A DNA stretch of 64,000 bases from Cricetomys ansorgei (lineage: Eukaryota > Chordata > Mammalia > Rodentia > Nesomyidae). The stretch covers positions 3,678,501 to 3,742,500 of the forward strand of contig JAMJFZ010001133.1 of assembly GCA_026225945.1 (NCBI GenBank), given 5' to 3'. This document shows positions 44,501 to 57,255 of the stretch, piece after piece. The notes under the pieces are model-generated. The model worked only from the letters and a program-made list of their open reading frames with translations, was not told the DNA's origin and made no database searches. The position numbers and the translations under genes are program-made. Positions within the stretch are counted from its first letter, which is position 1; the number at the start of each line of letters is the position of its first letter.

Positions 44501-46859
44501 TTCACAGTATAATCAGTGAAATATCACATTTGCAACTTGCTATGATTAGTGTGTTAAGAACAAAGAAAACTCCGTAGACATGAACTGTTAAAACTTGCAG
44601 TATTAAGAATGGCTAAATGGTTAGATAGTGTAGGTGCCCAAGGTATATGAGTGTATGATTAGTTTTCATATTGATTACTGCCCAAGAGATTGTCCAAAGC
44701 ACCCTTCATTATGTAACATGAGTCTTTATGAAGGGTCTCCAGGTCAAATCCTTAGCACTTTGTGAAACCTGGGTTAGAGCACTGCCATTCTCCCTCTAAA
44801 GAATGCAGGGATAGTAAGGAAAGAAAAATACCTTATGCAGCCACATGTTTGAGAAATACAATTTTAGATCCAGTTTGGAAAATAGAATGGTAAAAGATAT
44901 TGAAAGGGAATTTTAAGAACTGTGATCAAATTAGTATTGTAATAATAATAAAAAAACATAACCAAGGCACAGTTTATTTGGGTCATTTCTTCTTACATAC
45001 TTTTTTTTCATATGAATAAACAGCATCATAGAGACTCCTTAAAAAGATCCTCCTCATGTATTTCTTATATCCTGAAATATAAGTTGGTATTTGTTGAAAT
45101 ATTCATTGGTAGTTCCTATCAACAAAAACCTTTGGCTCTTTGCTTTGTAAAGCATCCATGTTGGATTAACCAGGTTGAGTTCTATGGTTGGTCTTGAATA
45201 ATTGTCTTATATACTGATTCCTTGGAATTTACTAAAATGTGAATTTTATTTCCTGAAGTTGTAATTCCCTTTCCCTACTTCAGTGCCAGATGTATATTCT
45301 GGGAATCCTGGTTTCAACCTGAGCATTACATTCTATATTGACCAGGTTACTTGAAATAAATGAGGTATTTCAACTGGAAATTTGATCTTTTTCCTCAAAC
45401 ACCTAATTGAACCTCAAACAGATTTTGGTGTGTCTTCTTTTTCTGGTCTCATTTCTTATAAATCATAAAGTTCAAGTGATTTTACCTCTGCAACAAAAGT
45501 GTAAGGCCATAGGATAATTCAAGGCCACCTAAACTTAGATAGGAATAGCATGTGTTTGAGTCCCAGGAAGTTACCCATGATACACATTTGTACGGAAAAT
45601 GTGTATCCTCTCATAGAATATGAGTTTTTATAATATATTAACAATTCTTCTTGTATACTTTTATGCATGAAACTGAATGTGTGAATGTATATGTTGTGAC
45701 TAAAAGCTTCATCCTGGCTAGCAGCCACTGGGGAAGCATACAACAGATTAATTCATTGTGATTTTTTAATCATATGCATTCTTAATATGAATTATTTGTT
45801 TAATTAACACCTTCTGCCTTAACAACGGGTGTTAACATATGGAAGTATCTGCTGAGCCTGGCCTCCTGATGTGAAATGAAAGATTTTGAATTTAAACATT
45901 TGCCAGATATATGAATACACCTTCAATGTTCTATGATCAGCATCAATCTCATTTAACCAAATAGTTTTGTATATAAATCTGTAAGGAGAGTCACAATTCA
46001 TTTTGTATATATATTTTAGCTCTTGTCTGTAGCTCTAGCCTATAGTGACTTATTATTCTGTTTACCACAATAATGAAATTTGCTAAATATATTAATTAAC
46101 CAGAAAGAGTTAATGTAATCTTAAAAAGCCTTACACAAGTAGTGGTTTTGAAAATCAGAGAAGACACTTCAGTGAGGAGTGGAAGAGATTTCTTTACACT
46201 AAGAGATTTCATGTTTATTTGTTTCAGGTTTTGTGATGCTTCTAGGATGGGCATAGTAAATGGAGAACGTAAAAGTCATAAAAAGATAGAAAAATGGAAA
46301 TGTAAATATAAAAAGGAGTTACAGTTGAACTGGTAATCATGATTTGGAGTTTCTATTCAGCTCAAAGAGTAGATATGTATGATAGAATGAGTGAATTGAT
46401 TACATGTCTAAATTGTTAGTAGACAAAATTGATGAGATAAGCCAATGCTTTAGCCATATCTGGTACAGATTATTGAAGAGCAGAAGTCTCTGATGGCAAG
46501 AATAAAAAAGCAAATATATAGACTCAGGAAATAGTCAGGAGAAAAAGCTAAAATAAATGTGCTTGCTTCTCTGAAACTCTCATATATTGTTAACATAAGA
46601 AGAATCTTAGAGAAGAAAGTCTCACGTTATAACTGGACAGAGAAATATTACATTTTAAATATTAATGTATAAGCACAAATAATATCAAAAGTCCAAAAGA
46701 TCAGAATAGACCAAGTATGCAACTATAGAAGTATTCAGAAATTCTGGATAATATAATCTGGTTAACAGACATACCAATGCTATGAGCTTAGATTTGAACT
46801 GTGATTTTTTTCAGCATTTGTCAAAATTTCTTCTTTTTAAGAACTGTGCATGTGTGTGT

Positions 46860-46898
<39 letters not shown>

Positions 46899-49127
46899 AA
46901 TGTGTACATGTGCCTTCACATATACTGTCCCTGTCTTCCTGTGTTTTCTCTTTCATGTTAGAGAGCATCAGCATTAGAAACCAGATGACATCAGGCTGAG
47001 TGCTAAATGAAAAGTATAAAAATAGAATCTACAGACTCAATGGGGTGAGTTCTCTAAGGCTAAAGAAGTAAAGGACAAGACTGTCTGTTCTTTCCAATAT
47101 TTGTTTTAAATGGCAATAGAATAAGGCATAATAACTACTTGCCAAAAACTAAGACTTTAAAGCACAAGAGACATGTGAAAAATTTTAGGACTTAGTGTTC
47201 ATCTCTTGCTACCTCAACTCTACTCAAAAGCCCTGTGGTATATTGAGAGCCCAAGGGAAGAGGCAGGATGGGACTTTGGGTGTAAAGACACTGAATCTGA
47301 TCATTATGGCAATTACAAGAGTCAGGTAGAAGCAGAAAGAACAAATAATTAAATGACTGGTATGATGAGTTTTCACTGTTATATTTGAGTATCTGTGGGT
47401 GAAAATATTCACGGATTTAAAAGAACTTCAAAATTAAAATATTTTAAAAATATAACTCTGGAGTTTAGTAAGTCTAGGTTTAAACTATTATCAATTGACA
47501 TTGGCTGTGAGTTTGTTTCAGAATTCAGAGTGATGGGATTTTATTTTACTTTGTAAAACAGAAAACAGAAAAAAATCAATGAGCTTTCAATGCTAAATAA
47601 ATCCACACATTCACTAAAAATTTTTATTAAGGGATTAATTTCTGTGGCTAAGTATTTCTCCTTACCACTTTCAATGAAGAACATGGGACATGTTCCTTCA
47701 CCTTGACGTGAGCCTGTGGGGCAGTTCTATTGTCAAGGGAAAATTGATTCTTGGAAAAGATGGTTGATAGGAGATGCTGGGATATTTTTTCCTTCTTTAT
47801 AAAGTGATCATTTGTCTGGATGTGATACTTGGAGATGTAACACTATCTTTGTGACAACAAAGGAGGTAGATAAGAACTCATATCCTGATACCAAAAGACT
47901 GAAAGATCCTTGATCATAGATGATCTTAGAAAGTAAACCAGAACCTACAACTGTATACTTTATTGTATTGTCTTCCCTGGGAGAGAAATGTGCTTGATCA
48001 GTTATGTGAAGATTTTGTTATTTGCAATCACAACTATTCCTAACACCAGTGTTACATTTATTCTGATGAATGAAGTCCTCTGTTGAGCAGTCCTTGGCTG
48101 GGTAGAACAGGAGCTGTAGCTGGCATGTTCCCACCTGATTGTGTCTTATACTGGAATAGATTCATCCATGATATTTGTCAGACAGTATCTCAATATGAAT
48201 ATGACCACCCAGACCACAAACTGTTGTCATTCTCTTTTCCTTCTGGCCAAGCCCCTTTTGCATATTCCATACAAACTCATGTTTATGTTACTATGCAACT
48301 TTGAGGCATTGCCCATGGGACCACTGAAATAACCATGGGATACCTCTCATAGACCAGATCACTGTTGGTTGGATTTTCCTACAAAAGACTAAAAAAAAAA
48401 GCCTAGTGATTTATGTATACTGAGGGTACTACAGTCAGTCAGGTTGTTTGACTTTCAATTTTGAGGCCAACCAGAAATCATAAAAAATTAAGATCATACT
48501 TTACCTGAAATGTGTAAAAGATATCAGGGTGGGTTAAGAAGATTCTTATAGGGCCTGAGAAAGCTCACATATATTCATGGTTTACCATGTCATGCTAGAA
48601 AATCGCTATGATTCAGAAACCACATAGGAGCCTAAAATCATTCAGAGAACATAAAATGTTATCTATGGAATAAGACTCTAATTATTTTAGGCTAGCTTCC
48701 TGATGTCACATGATCCTTCTGTTCTCCAAGAGAAAAGTGTTGCATATTTCACCTTCCAACTTAAAGAAAGAAGGAAGCAAAGGTAGAAGACAGAAGTTTC
48801 ACTACTTTAAACCTATGGCTTGATTTTACTGATGTGTTGAAGCACATAAAGTTCAAAGAGGTAGAAATAGGGTGATGTTGCCAGCCCCCATTCCTTGTGG
48901 CACAACTGAGTCATTTCCATGGGAGTTGTAGTGTTCAGCCTCAGCAAACTTTTGTAGAGGCAGGGCTCTTGCCTTGTTTGGATTCTGTTTTCCATAGTTC
49001 CTGTTTGGTGAGGGTTCAAATTTCAAACATGATATTGATAGTGTAAAATGGAAAATGTAGAAATCAGCTTTATTTTCCAGATTTCTGAAGCAGTCAAAGT
49101 CGAACAAAAAAAAAATTAAAGCAAATA
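41521..49127. other. Large mostly unique AT-rich region
   Basis: About 7.6 kb with little recognised repeat: (CAAA)n at 43507-43528, an A12 run at 44454-44465, a weak B4/B3-like SINE trace near 44720-44840, and the (TG)n at 46847-46896. Frames are short (up to 84 codons) and without motifs. A splice-acceptor-like sequence occurs at 42990-43012 but no exon is supported. Confidence 0.45.
46847..46896. repeat. (TG)n microsatellite
   Basis: About 24 TG units with one TA interruption. Confidence 0.95.
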
Positions 49128-51060
49128 TTACTTCATTTTCTCTTTATTTTTATTAGTTCTTTGAGATTTCATACAATATATGTTGATATACTTACCCTTC
49201 TCCTCCTACATCTCCCAGATTCATTATCCTCCCCTACCCACCCAGTTTTGTACCCTCTTTTTAACTCATTAAGTAGTCTCTGCTGCTCATATCATCTTGG
49301 ATATGTGGTTGTTACCTGATGCATGCTCAATCAACCAGGGGCCATATCCTTGATTTTCTTGTTGTTGTTTGTTTTGTTTCTGAAACAGGGTTTCTCTAAT
49401 CACCCTGGATGTTGAGAAACTTTCTCTGTAGACCAGGTTGGTCTTGATCTCAGAATTCAGAGATCCACCTGCCTCTGCTTCCCGAGGACTAGGATTACAA
49501 TCATGCACCACAGCTGCCTGGCTTCCATGGTCTTGAAAACACTCTTCTTCTCCCAGCAGCTAACATTTCTCAATATCTCCCTATCTATGGTTTTGTCTAA
49601 CTTGAGCATGCATTTTCATCTGTTATGAATTTGTGCACTGTTCCTCTGTGTCTGGAAAACACAGTTTCCTTGTAGTGATATACTTATCTGTGGCTCATAA
49701 TCTTTTCATCCCATCTCTGTAATGATCCATGAAGCTTGGGAGTAGGAAGAACTATCTAAATGTTCTGTTTAGAGTTTAGCATTCTGTAGCCTCGTATTCT
49801 CTGTTCCTTGACCATTTGTGAGTCTCTCTGTCAATTGTAATCTACAGGGGAAAAAAGTTTTTTTGTTGAGAGTCAAGACATGTATGGGCACAAGGAGACG
49901 TGATTAGTGATAGGTTAAATACTGTGCCCTTGTCGGAGAGTAATAGTAGAGGTATCCTTAGATAGTAGAGTCATCCTTAGGGGTTATGGCTTGTTCAGCC
50001 ATAGATTCTTGACACATAGATTCTTGATAATAGATATGGGGGTCATCTTGTAAAACTTAAATCCAATCAGAAAGTGATTGGTGACTCATACAATGTTCAG
50101 GCATCAATTTGCACTAGTAGGCATGTTTTTCTAGGCTAGTAATTATTGTGGCTCTTAGAATTCTCAACTGGGTAAGATTGATACTTACTTCTTTCCTCTG
50201 GTAGCATGCATGACACCTTCCAGCACTAGGGAAGTTTTCTGATAGGGATGGTGCTTCCAGATCAGTACCAGCTTGATTTCTCCATGTTGTATGACTCAGT
50301 ATGTGATTTCTTCAGAATACGATCTTTCCATCAAATTCTGTAGAATGACTAGGAATATTATCAATAAACTATAATGTTTTGGGGATATCTATAGAATATC
50401 AGTGGCCAATAAACTCTAAAGAGGTCTCTTATTCCTGGCACTGGACTTCTTATTTAGTAGCTTATGTTATCTAGTAGAAACATTGTTACCCTGTTATAAA
50501 GTAATTCTACTGAAATTGTTACATAATATTGAAAATATTTTATATGTATATATTTTAGTAAGCTTCTACAGTGGTAGATTTCCATATGACTGTTTTTAAA
50601 TGACTTTAGTAATTTTTATCCCTCTCTAAAAATCTGCCTTCCCTCCCTCCACCCCATTTAGCCCTTCATTTTTCATTATTTTTCTTTAGTGATGCCACTG
50701 TGTTCTATTTATCCTCCTTATAATTCCCTCACCATGACCCTTTGCTAACTTCCTGAGATCTTTGTGCATTCCAAATGAAACACACACACACACGAAAATT
50801 CACAGCTAACATCCACAAATGAGAAATCAAGCAAACAATATTTTATTTCTGGATCTGGGTTATTATTTTTTATTAAATAATCAGAATGATTATTTCTATC
50901 TCCATCCATTTCTTTGACATTCATAATTCTTATTTTAATAGCTGAATAATATTCCATTGTTGAAATGCAACATATTTTTACTATCTATTCATCAGTTGAT
51001 GGACACTCAGGCTGTGAGATATGGCATATAATAAATGCAAAATATAATAGTAAACATTCT
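49128..51060 (-). mobile_element. LINE-1 3' end, ~1.9 kb, minus strand
   Basis: The longest repeat in the window. Reversed L1 3' UTR blocks in order: 'ttattagttctttgagattt', 'catacaatatatgttgatat', 'gtgtctggaaaacacagttt', 'ccttgtagtgatatac', 'ccttgaccatttgtgagtct', 'ttaaatccaatcagaaagtg', 'gtaccagcttgatttctcca', 'ctggcactggacttctt', 'ttcacagctaacatccacaa', 'gctgaataatattccattg' and 'catcagttgatggacactca'. The 5' side stops near 51060, so ORF1 and ORF2 are gone. A B1 SINE has landed in it at about 49354-49524. Confidence 0.85.
49354..49524 (-). mobile_element. B1 SINE nested in L1
   Basis: A (TTG)n/T-rich tail, then 'gaaacagggtttctctaatc', 'ctctgtagaccaggttggtc', 'ttgatctcagaattcagaga', 'tccacctgcctctgcttccc' and 'tgcaccacagctgcctggc'. 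Imperfect target duplications (9/12) lie at 49342-49353 and 49525-49536. L1 sequence resumes on the other side in register, so the B1 is younger than the L1. Confidence 0.9.
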
Positions 51061-53815
51061 TCTTTTATAGAAAATGTGACATATCTTTGGTTACTATCAG
51101 TCTCTCAGTTGCTATGGGAAAATTTCACCATCAGTACTGATTGGTATCATGAGAATCCTCAGATGGGTCTTTTATATTAGCTCTATTATTTACTGAACAT
51201 TTTACTTTGAGTAAGTGATCTAATACCTCTGTTTTTCTTTCTTTTAACTGAGTGTTTGGTTAAAATGCTCTCTGTGTCCCCTTAAAGTTTCAACAGCCCA
51301 AATGTTCATATAATATTCTGTAGTTAATAGTAGATGATAATTAGATTGTTAAGTAAAAGAAATGAGTAATTTTTGGATATTTACAAAAACATTACATCAC
51401 CATTTTACCCTCCTCAAATGCATAGTTAGCATAAACACTGAAGTAGAGATTTAAGTACTGTTGACATGAATGCTATGACCGTTTTTTAAATAGAAGAATG
51501 GTTATCTTGGAAGACTGAAAATTCTAAGATGGGGGGGCGGGGAAAGCCTTGGAAACATAACCTGTTTTTTAGTTAGCCAATTTTGCAATTGTCAGGTGCA
51601 TTTCTTTTCACATTTATGAAAGATTCCAGGAGAGATTCTTAGCACATTTTCATCATCTGATTACAACTTTCATGGAGTTTGAAGACATTTCTTGTGAAGG
51701 AACAAATGCAGCAGATGCAGAAATCACATACAATAAAAAGTATCTGTTATTTTAAATTATAAAGTAGTGTGTAAATACATAATAATTGAATTATAAGTCA
51801 TATCATTATAAGATGTTTCAAATATATTTCTAACTTTTAAATGTCAAAGTGACCAAAGTCATGTTTACTTATTTTTATTCTTACTATATTTTTCATTAGT
51901 TAAAAGTTAAAATTTCCACACTTGTCCGTGTCTGAATTTACTAATAACGTTTGTCCATCCCAGTGAATGGCAAAGCTAACCAGTTACTACAGTAGGAGGT
52001 GCTGCACATTGTTCTAAGTCATTTTTTTGGTGAAATGTTAGATGCCCATACTGAGTACCACAATCACTGTGCAAGCCAAAGGAGAGTGGAGTGGAAGTGG
52101 AGATCATGCTTGGACTGTATGGACAATGGCCCTGGTATGGGGGAACTGTACTAGAATAGGAAGAGGAGTCATTCCATAAAAGGACATCATCATAACACCA
52201 GGACTCAGCATTACATCAGCTTGACCTTAAGGTCTATAAGCTGCTCCTAGTAATATCCTGTTTGCTTCAAGTGAAGCTACAAAGGAGTTCATGGCAAGTA
52301 AGTAAGCCCAGATGCATCTGTTTTGCATCTGTTTCTTGAGAGTGCAACAGAGAAATATCAGCATCTTGGTTCTGAGAAGAGCTTAGGTTACTCTATTTTG
52401 ATACATAAGGGAAATAATTATGGTGGCAAAGCTGTTAGTCCCTTACTATGAATGATTTGTCTTCTTGGTAAATTAGTGTGTTTTCTAGTATAACATTTTT
52501 CAAGTAGCAAATTTTATACATAATTACAAAGAAAAATATGTCCAGCTTTGAATAGTAATGGATATCAAATAAAAGATGCATCTTATATAATTATTTACAA
52601 CTAATTTATTTCAAAAATGCATTTTGAATTACTTTCTTTGCTACCTGTTTAAAACATATTCTATGTCATCCCTCAATAATCAAGCTACTTGTTCTCATTC
52701 TTTCTAGCTAGTCATCAAAGCCTGGGGAAAGGCCATCATTTTAGTACAAGCACCAGTGTTCTCTATTATATGTGCATGGATGAGGGGTTAAAATCTACAG
52801 TAGGATGAAAGATAAGCTATATATGGTAAATTGCTTATTTTCTGTAATTCTAGATATAATCCTGTACCCATGTCAACCTGTTCCCGGTGTGAAGATGGCA
52901 GAATTAGATCCAATGAGGCAATAAAAGGAAATCAGCATTAGAATATGGGTTCCCCAGAGTTGCACTCAATTGCTTGGTTCACTGAGACATGTTGCTTCTG
53001 AGGTGATCCTGAACTGATCCTAGTATGGTGCAGGCATTTTAGACATTTGTTAGGCACACTAGAGAGGTAGTTCATGTGAACATAATCCCACCCTTTCTTA
53101 AGAGTCATGCTTCCTAAGCAAATAACTTTGAAATAAAGTAGTAATATCTACTGATCTGCACTTATCAATTACAAATAAGAACAAATCATAGAAGGACTGG
53201 AGAGTGATGGATATGGTACACTTTGTGGATTACTAGAATGTTTGTAGTCTGATTTCATTGTCTGTCATTCTCCTGCTCATCTTCATATCTTACATGTCTG
53301 CTTTAAGAAGCAATGATTAGTTTTATGTTGATTAATGTAGCTTTTGTGGTCATAACACTTTCATCTCTATCATTCCAAATCCAGACCTAATTTGCAAACT
53401 TCTTCCCAACAGAAACAACTAAGTGAAAATGGCTGTGACCAGTTTTCAGTTCCATATAACCTTGACAATCATAAAGGACTTTCAGTGTAGTTTAGAGGAC
53501 ATCTGTCTGCTGTTGGTCAATGCTATTGACTTTAGAAAATATTTGAAACACAGACTGAAGGGTCTTTTTTCTCTCTTCCAATTTTCCCACAAAGTTCTTC
53601 TTCTTTATTTCATTAGAACCAATTAGGCATATTGCACTGGTTGAGATTAATACTGCAAAATGTCAATGGTGTGTCTGCTTTGAAAAAACTATTGAGCTGA
53701 AGAGTAAATAGCAATACAATGAAAATGCCCTGATATCTTGCTTGCAGGATAAAGAGGAGTTTTGAGAAGGCAAGAAGAGTAAAAAAGGAGATAATAACTG
53801 CTGATCATGATATTG
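51061..53815. other. Unique AT-rich DNA, no gene seen
   Basis: No firm repeat in ~2.75 kb. A G7CG4 run lies at 51533-51543. The 52000-52320 block is less AT-rich and unrecognised. Confidence 0.45.
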
Positions 53816-54307
53816 ATTTCAGCAGCTTATGTTTCTACAAAATCTAATGAACATATACATAGAACACAAAGCAGACCACCAGAAAAGAAGGGAAGTCATG
53901 GCTGGCAGGTGCAGTCTTTGACATAAGCCAACTGACCTAGCAATCCTCCCAAGAGAATGTTGAAAATGAAATAGTGACCTTTCCTGTCCTTTGTGGCTTA
54001 AAATGTCATCACTCTGCAACATCCTTGAAATGCTTTGTCCTTCTATCATAGGGAATGTGCTGTTCTCCACAATCTGGATTCTGAAAAAATAGACCTCAGG
54101 ATACCATAAAGTATTAATATGACATAAATGAAATTTCAATATTGGACACTGGGCACAGGAAGCTGTCCAATGCAGCAACCTGACCTACTCTCTGTCCTGA
54201 TGTCCTAATGCTCTCCATGATGGGATTTTGTTGTGGAGTTTTTATTTATTCATTTTTAGATGACTGTTGAATAAAGTAGAACAATTAATGTCCGGTGTAA
54301 AAAAAAA
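53816..54307 (+). pseudogene. Possible retrocopy 3' end (unidentified)
   Basis: An AATAAA at 54270-54275 is followed 24 bp later by an A9 run (54299-54307), the pattern of an inserted mRNA 3' end. Upstream, plus-strand frames read as protein-like pieces between stops, and an uninterrupted 119-codon antisense frame reflects balanced composition. I cannot name a parent gene, the 5' boundary is unclear, and only a weak CCATATA duplication is visible (53452 and 54309). It could be chance. Confidence 0.25.
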
Positions 54308-54700
54308 CCATATAGAACTCAAGTCCCAGTGCCCTTAAGTGAGTTTCTTTGGACACAACCACACTTGCCCATCTTTGTGTTGTCCACAGTGGCTTTTGTA
54401 ATACTGTGACACTGCTGAGTAATTGCCAGGGGGCATGTGACAGCACTGAATGCCTACAGCCTTTACTATTTGTCTTTCTACAGATAAAATTCATATGCTC
54501 TTGAGATAAAATTCAAAGAATAACAAGTTTGAGTCTTCCACTTTAATGTTGATTCGTTTTGTATTTATCGTGTATCAAAAAGAGAAGAAAAGTTGGAACG
54601 TAAATACAAGGAAAGAGAATCGCAAAGAGTTGAGTTTTATTTAAGATTTTTAAAAAGTTTCTTTCATTTTTGCACTACCAGGGATATCCAGAGAAACACT
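54308..54700. other. Unique DNA, no gene seen
   Basis: Nothing recognised. Confidence 0.45.
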
Positions 54701-54702
54701 AT

Positions 54703-54858
54703 GGGGAAGGGAGAAACAGCAGAGGAGAGGGAAGGAACAAGTAGGGAAGAAGAGAAAAGGGAAGGAGAAAGGAGAGGAGAGCAGAAGAGAGGAGAAGATG
54801 GGAGGGGAGGAAAGGGGAAGCGAGGAGGCAAGGGGGAGGGAAGGGAAAGAGAAGATTG
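54703..54858. repeat. Homopurine GGGAGA/GAGAGG tract
   Basis: About 155 bp almost entirely A and G on the plus strand, with units such as GGAGAGGAGAG and GGGGAGG. It accounts for most of the 137-codon plus frame (Glu/Arg/Gly/Lys-rich) and the 78-codon Ser/Pro/Leu-rich minus frame, neither of which is a gene. Such tracts can form triplex DNA. Confidence 0.92.
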
Positions 54859-55510
54859 TTCAGAGCTTGCAAGTACACAATTTGTGGTGCAATACAGCAT
54901 CTTAGAAATTATGTTAAGACTTGATGTTACAATCTTGAGTCTAAAGGAAAGGGAAAAACAGGGAAAATTCCCTGTTTTTTCAGGAGAACAGGTTCTTCTT
55001 TTCTAAGGTCCTCACCTGACTGTATGTGGCCCACTCACAGTGATCAGGATGCTCTTTTTAGCTCTACTAAAAGTCTACAGATGAAACTGATAACCAAATC
55101 CAAAAACAGTTACAAAGCAACGTCCACACTTGCATTTGACCAAGCAATGGGATGTGAGGCATAGCGGTGGCGATGTATAAACTAACTTTCAAACCCTTGA
55201 ATAATATGTTGAGTTTGGGAAGTTCACTGATCAAAGGCACTGGTGGATAAATTTTCTATTATAAATAAAACAAGTTGAACTTCTTTGCCTCCTTTCCAGT
55301 TTAAAATTTGAAACAAAATAAATTAGAAAGGATTAATATTTGAAAATAAATTTCAACTTATTAATAAATCCATACTTTTATAAACACAGAACATAAGTAA
55401 GACCTTATCAGATCTGACTCCTACATCTCAGGGGTTAAACAGCTTTCAGGAGCACTTTCCCGTATTCAAAGCTGAGATAATAATAGAAATTAATGTTACC
55501 ATGGTATCTT
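54859..55510. other. Unique AT-rich DNA, no gene seen
   Basis: A short inverted pair occurs at 54955-54975 (acagggaa/ttccctgt). Nothing else recognised. Confidence 0.5.
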
Positions 55511-55872
55511 AGCGTACCAGGGTTTCCATGAGAAAACTGTAAATTGGGGGTGGCTTAAATTACAGATTTATTTTCTCATATTCTGGAGGCTAGAAGTCCA
55601 AGGCAAATGTCAGCAAAGTTTTTCTCTCCATCTCTCTGTCTCTCCCCCTTGCCCTTCCCCATGGCCACTTTCACGATGGGTTCCCACTCTATCTTTCTAC
55701 TTTGCCTCTCATTTTCTGAGCTCCAATATCCCCTTTTTACCAAGACACCATTCATAATGGATTAGGAACTGCATACATTACCTAACTTTCCTTAATTACT
55801 TGTATAAACCATTATCACCATTAAAGCCATATTTTGAGGAACTGGGTGTTAGGACTTCAATATATGGCTGGA
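55511..55872 (-). mobile_element. MLT1-type MaLR LTR, minus strand
   Basis: Clear reversed match: 'ctgtaaattgggggtggctt', 'aaattacagatttattttct' (reversed AATAAA region), 'catattctggaggctagaag', 'tccaaggcaaatgtcagcaa', 'gctccaatatcccctttt', 'accaagacaccattcataat', 'ggattaggaactgc' and 'ggtgttaggacttcaatata'. A mammal-wide ERVL-MaLR LTR; no internal region attached. Confidence 0.75.
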
Positions 55873-57255
55873 AGATACTTTTCGACTAGAAATGGAATTT
55901 GATAGATTTGGTTTTTTTCCCTTTATTCTCAAATACTTTTGCCACTAAAATACACTGCTGAAAAATGGGCACAATTGTAAGTGTAGGGTTATTGTCATCT
56001 GCTAGGCAGAGGTTATACATATTGCAACAAGAACATACCTGGTAATTAAGGAATCAAGGAAGAAACCTGAGGCTCAACACTAAAATGGTGACATTCAAAC
56101 TGGCATTGGGCTCATTCAGGTCCAAAGCCTCTTGCTGGATCAGTGCTTCATACCCAATTTTGCTCTGTAACCTATTTAAATATTGGCACAATAGTCAGGA
56201 TCTGTCTTAGCAGAACATAGAAAGATGGACCATAGTATGGGCTTTGAGTAAGAGATTCATAGTTTCACATTTAACATTTAAAAACTTTGTATGGCTTTGT
56301 TTAGACCGGTTTCTTAATCTCATTATATCTCACTTTCCCCTCAAAATCAATACCCAACACTTTGGCTGACACAAAAACAGAAAATAGATATAGTTTTGAT
56401 TCTTTAAAAGTTCTCAATATTTTTAGATTTTTTTTCTGAGCATAATTCACAGTTATATTTCTTATATATTAATATTGTTTCATTGAAGCAATATTCTATC
56501 ATAAAAACTCATTTTAAATGAACAAGCAACGTGTTTTTTGATTACCAGATGCTTAAGCCATTATGATGTATCATTGTAGAGTATATGCTATTCCACGACA
56601 AGGATCACATCGTACTTACACGTTCTATTGCATGCAATATACAATATACAGTGTACAATAGTGTAGCTCCCAGTGTGAAGTACAAATAACATCCTAATAC
56701 TAGCTGTTGCAAGCTCAGACTTTAACATGGTCATATTCCTCTGCCCTACAATTTAGTCTTGGATTGAATAAAAATGGTGTTTGTAGAAAAATAGGCCTGT
56801 GTGAAAGCTAGGAAGGATCTATACTCCATGGGCCTATCTTTAGAGGCTTGTGTGGTCTGGATGGAATATAGACACACCTTTAATCCATGTTGCAGGAGTT
56901 TATTTTTAGTTATGTATAAAGTAATTTTTTATGCACTGTTGACTGAGGGGTGACCTAGGCATTGGCATTTTGTATTGTCTGCAGGTGTTGGATTTGTGTA
57001 GGGAATTCTTGATTGCTTATGATCTGCACATGCTATCAGTAGAACAATTGAGGAGTTCTGGCTCAATAAAAACACATGAGCTGAGATGCTCAGGGTTACA
57101 CTGTCTAGTATGGTGCTTGCCAGGACAATGGTTCCCTCTACTAAGTTCTGTCAGGGATTACACCTATGATTATGCCTCCTTGCCTTCCTTGGTGAGCCAC
57201 CCCTTAGGTGTACTGCTACAAGTCCCAGAATTCAGAAGACAGAGGTAGCCCATGC
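55873..57255. other. Unique AT-rich DNA, no gene seen
   Basis: Contains a perfect palindrome ATTGCATGCAAT at 56627-56638. The 92-codon frame at 56970-57248 has no recognised motif and may lie in the upstream part of an LTR-like repeat. Confidence 0.45.

Noticed and set aside
44720..44840. B4/B3-like SINE trace
   Set aside because: Too diverged for me to place its ends or family with confidence.
49128..51060. Active LINE-1
   Set aside because: Only 3' UTR remains; no ORF1 or ORF2, heavily diverged and broken by a B1.
53819..54178. 119-codon minus-strand reading frame
   Set aside because: No recognisable domain, and it is antisense to a possible retrocopy; length is within chance for a region of balanced composition.
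54593..55006. 137-codon plus-strand reading frame
   Set aside because: Composed largely of Glu/Arg/Gly/Lys from the homopurine tract; both strands are open across it and no domain or splice structure is present.
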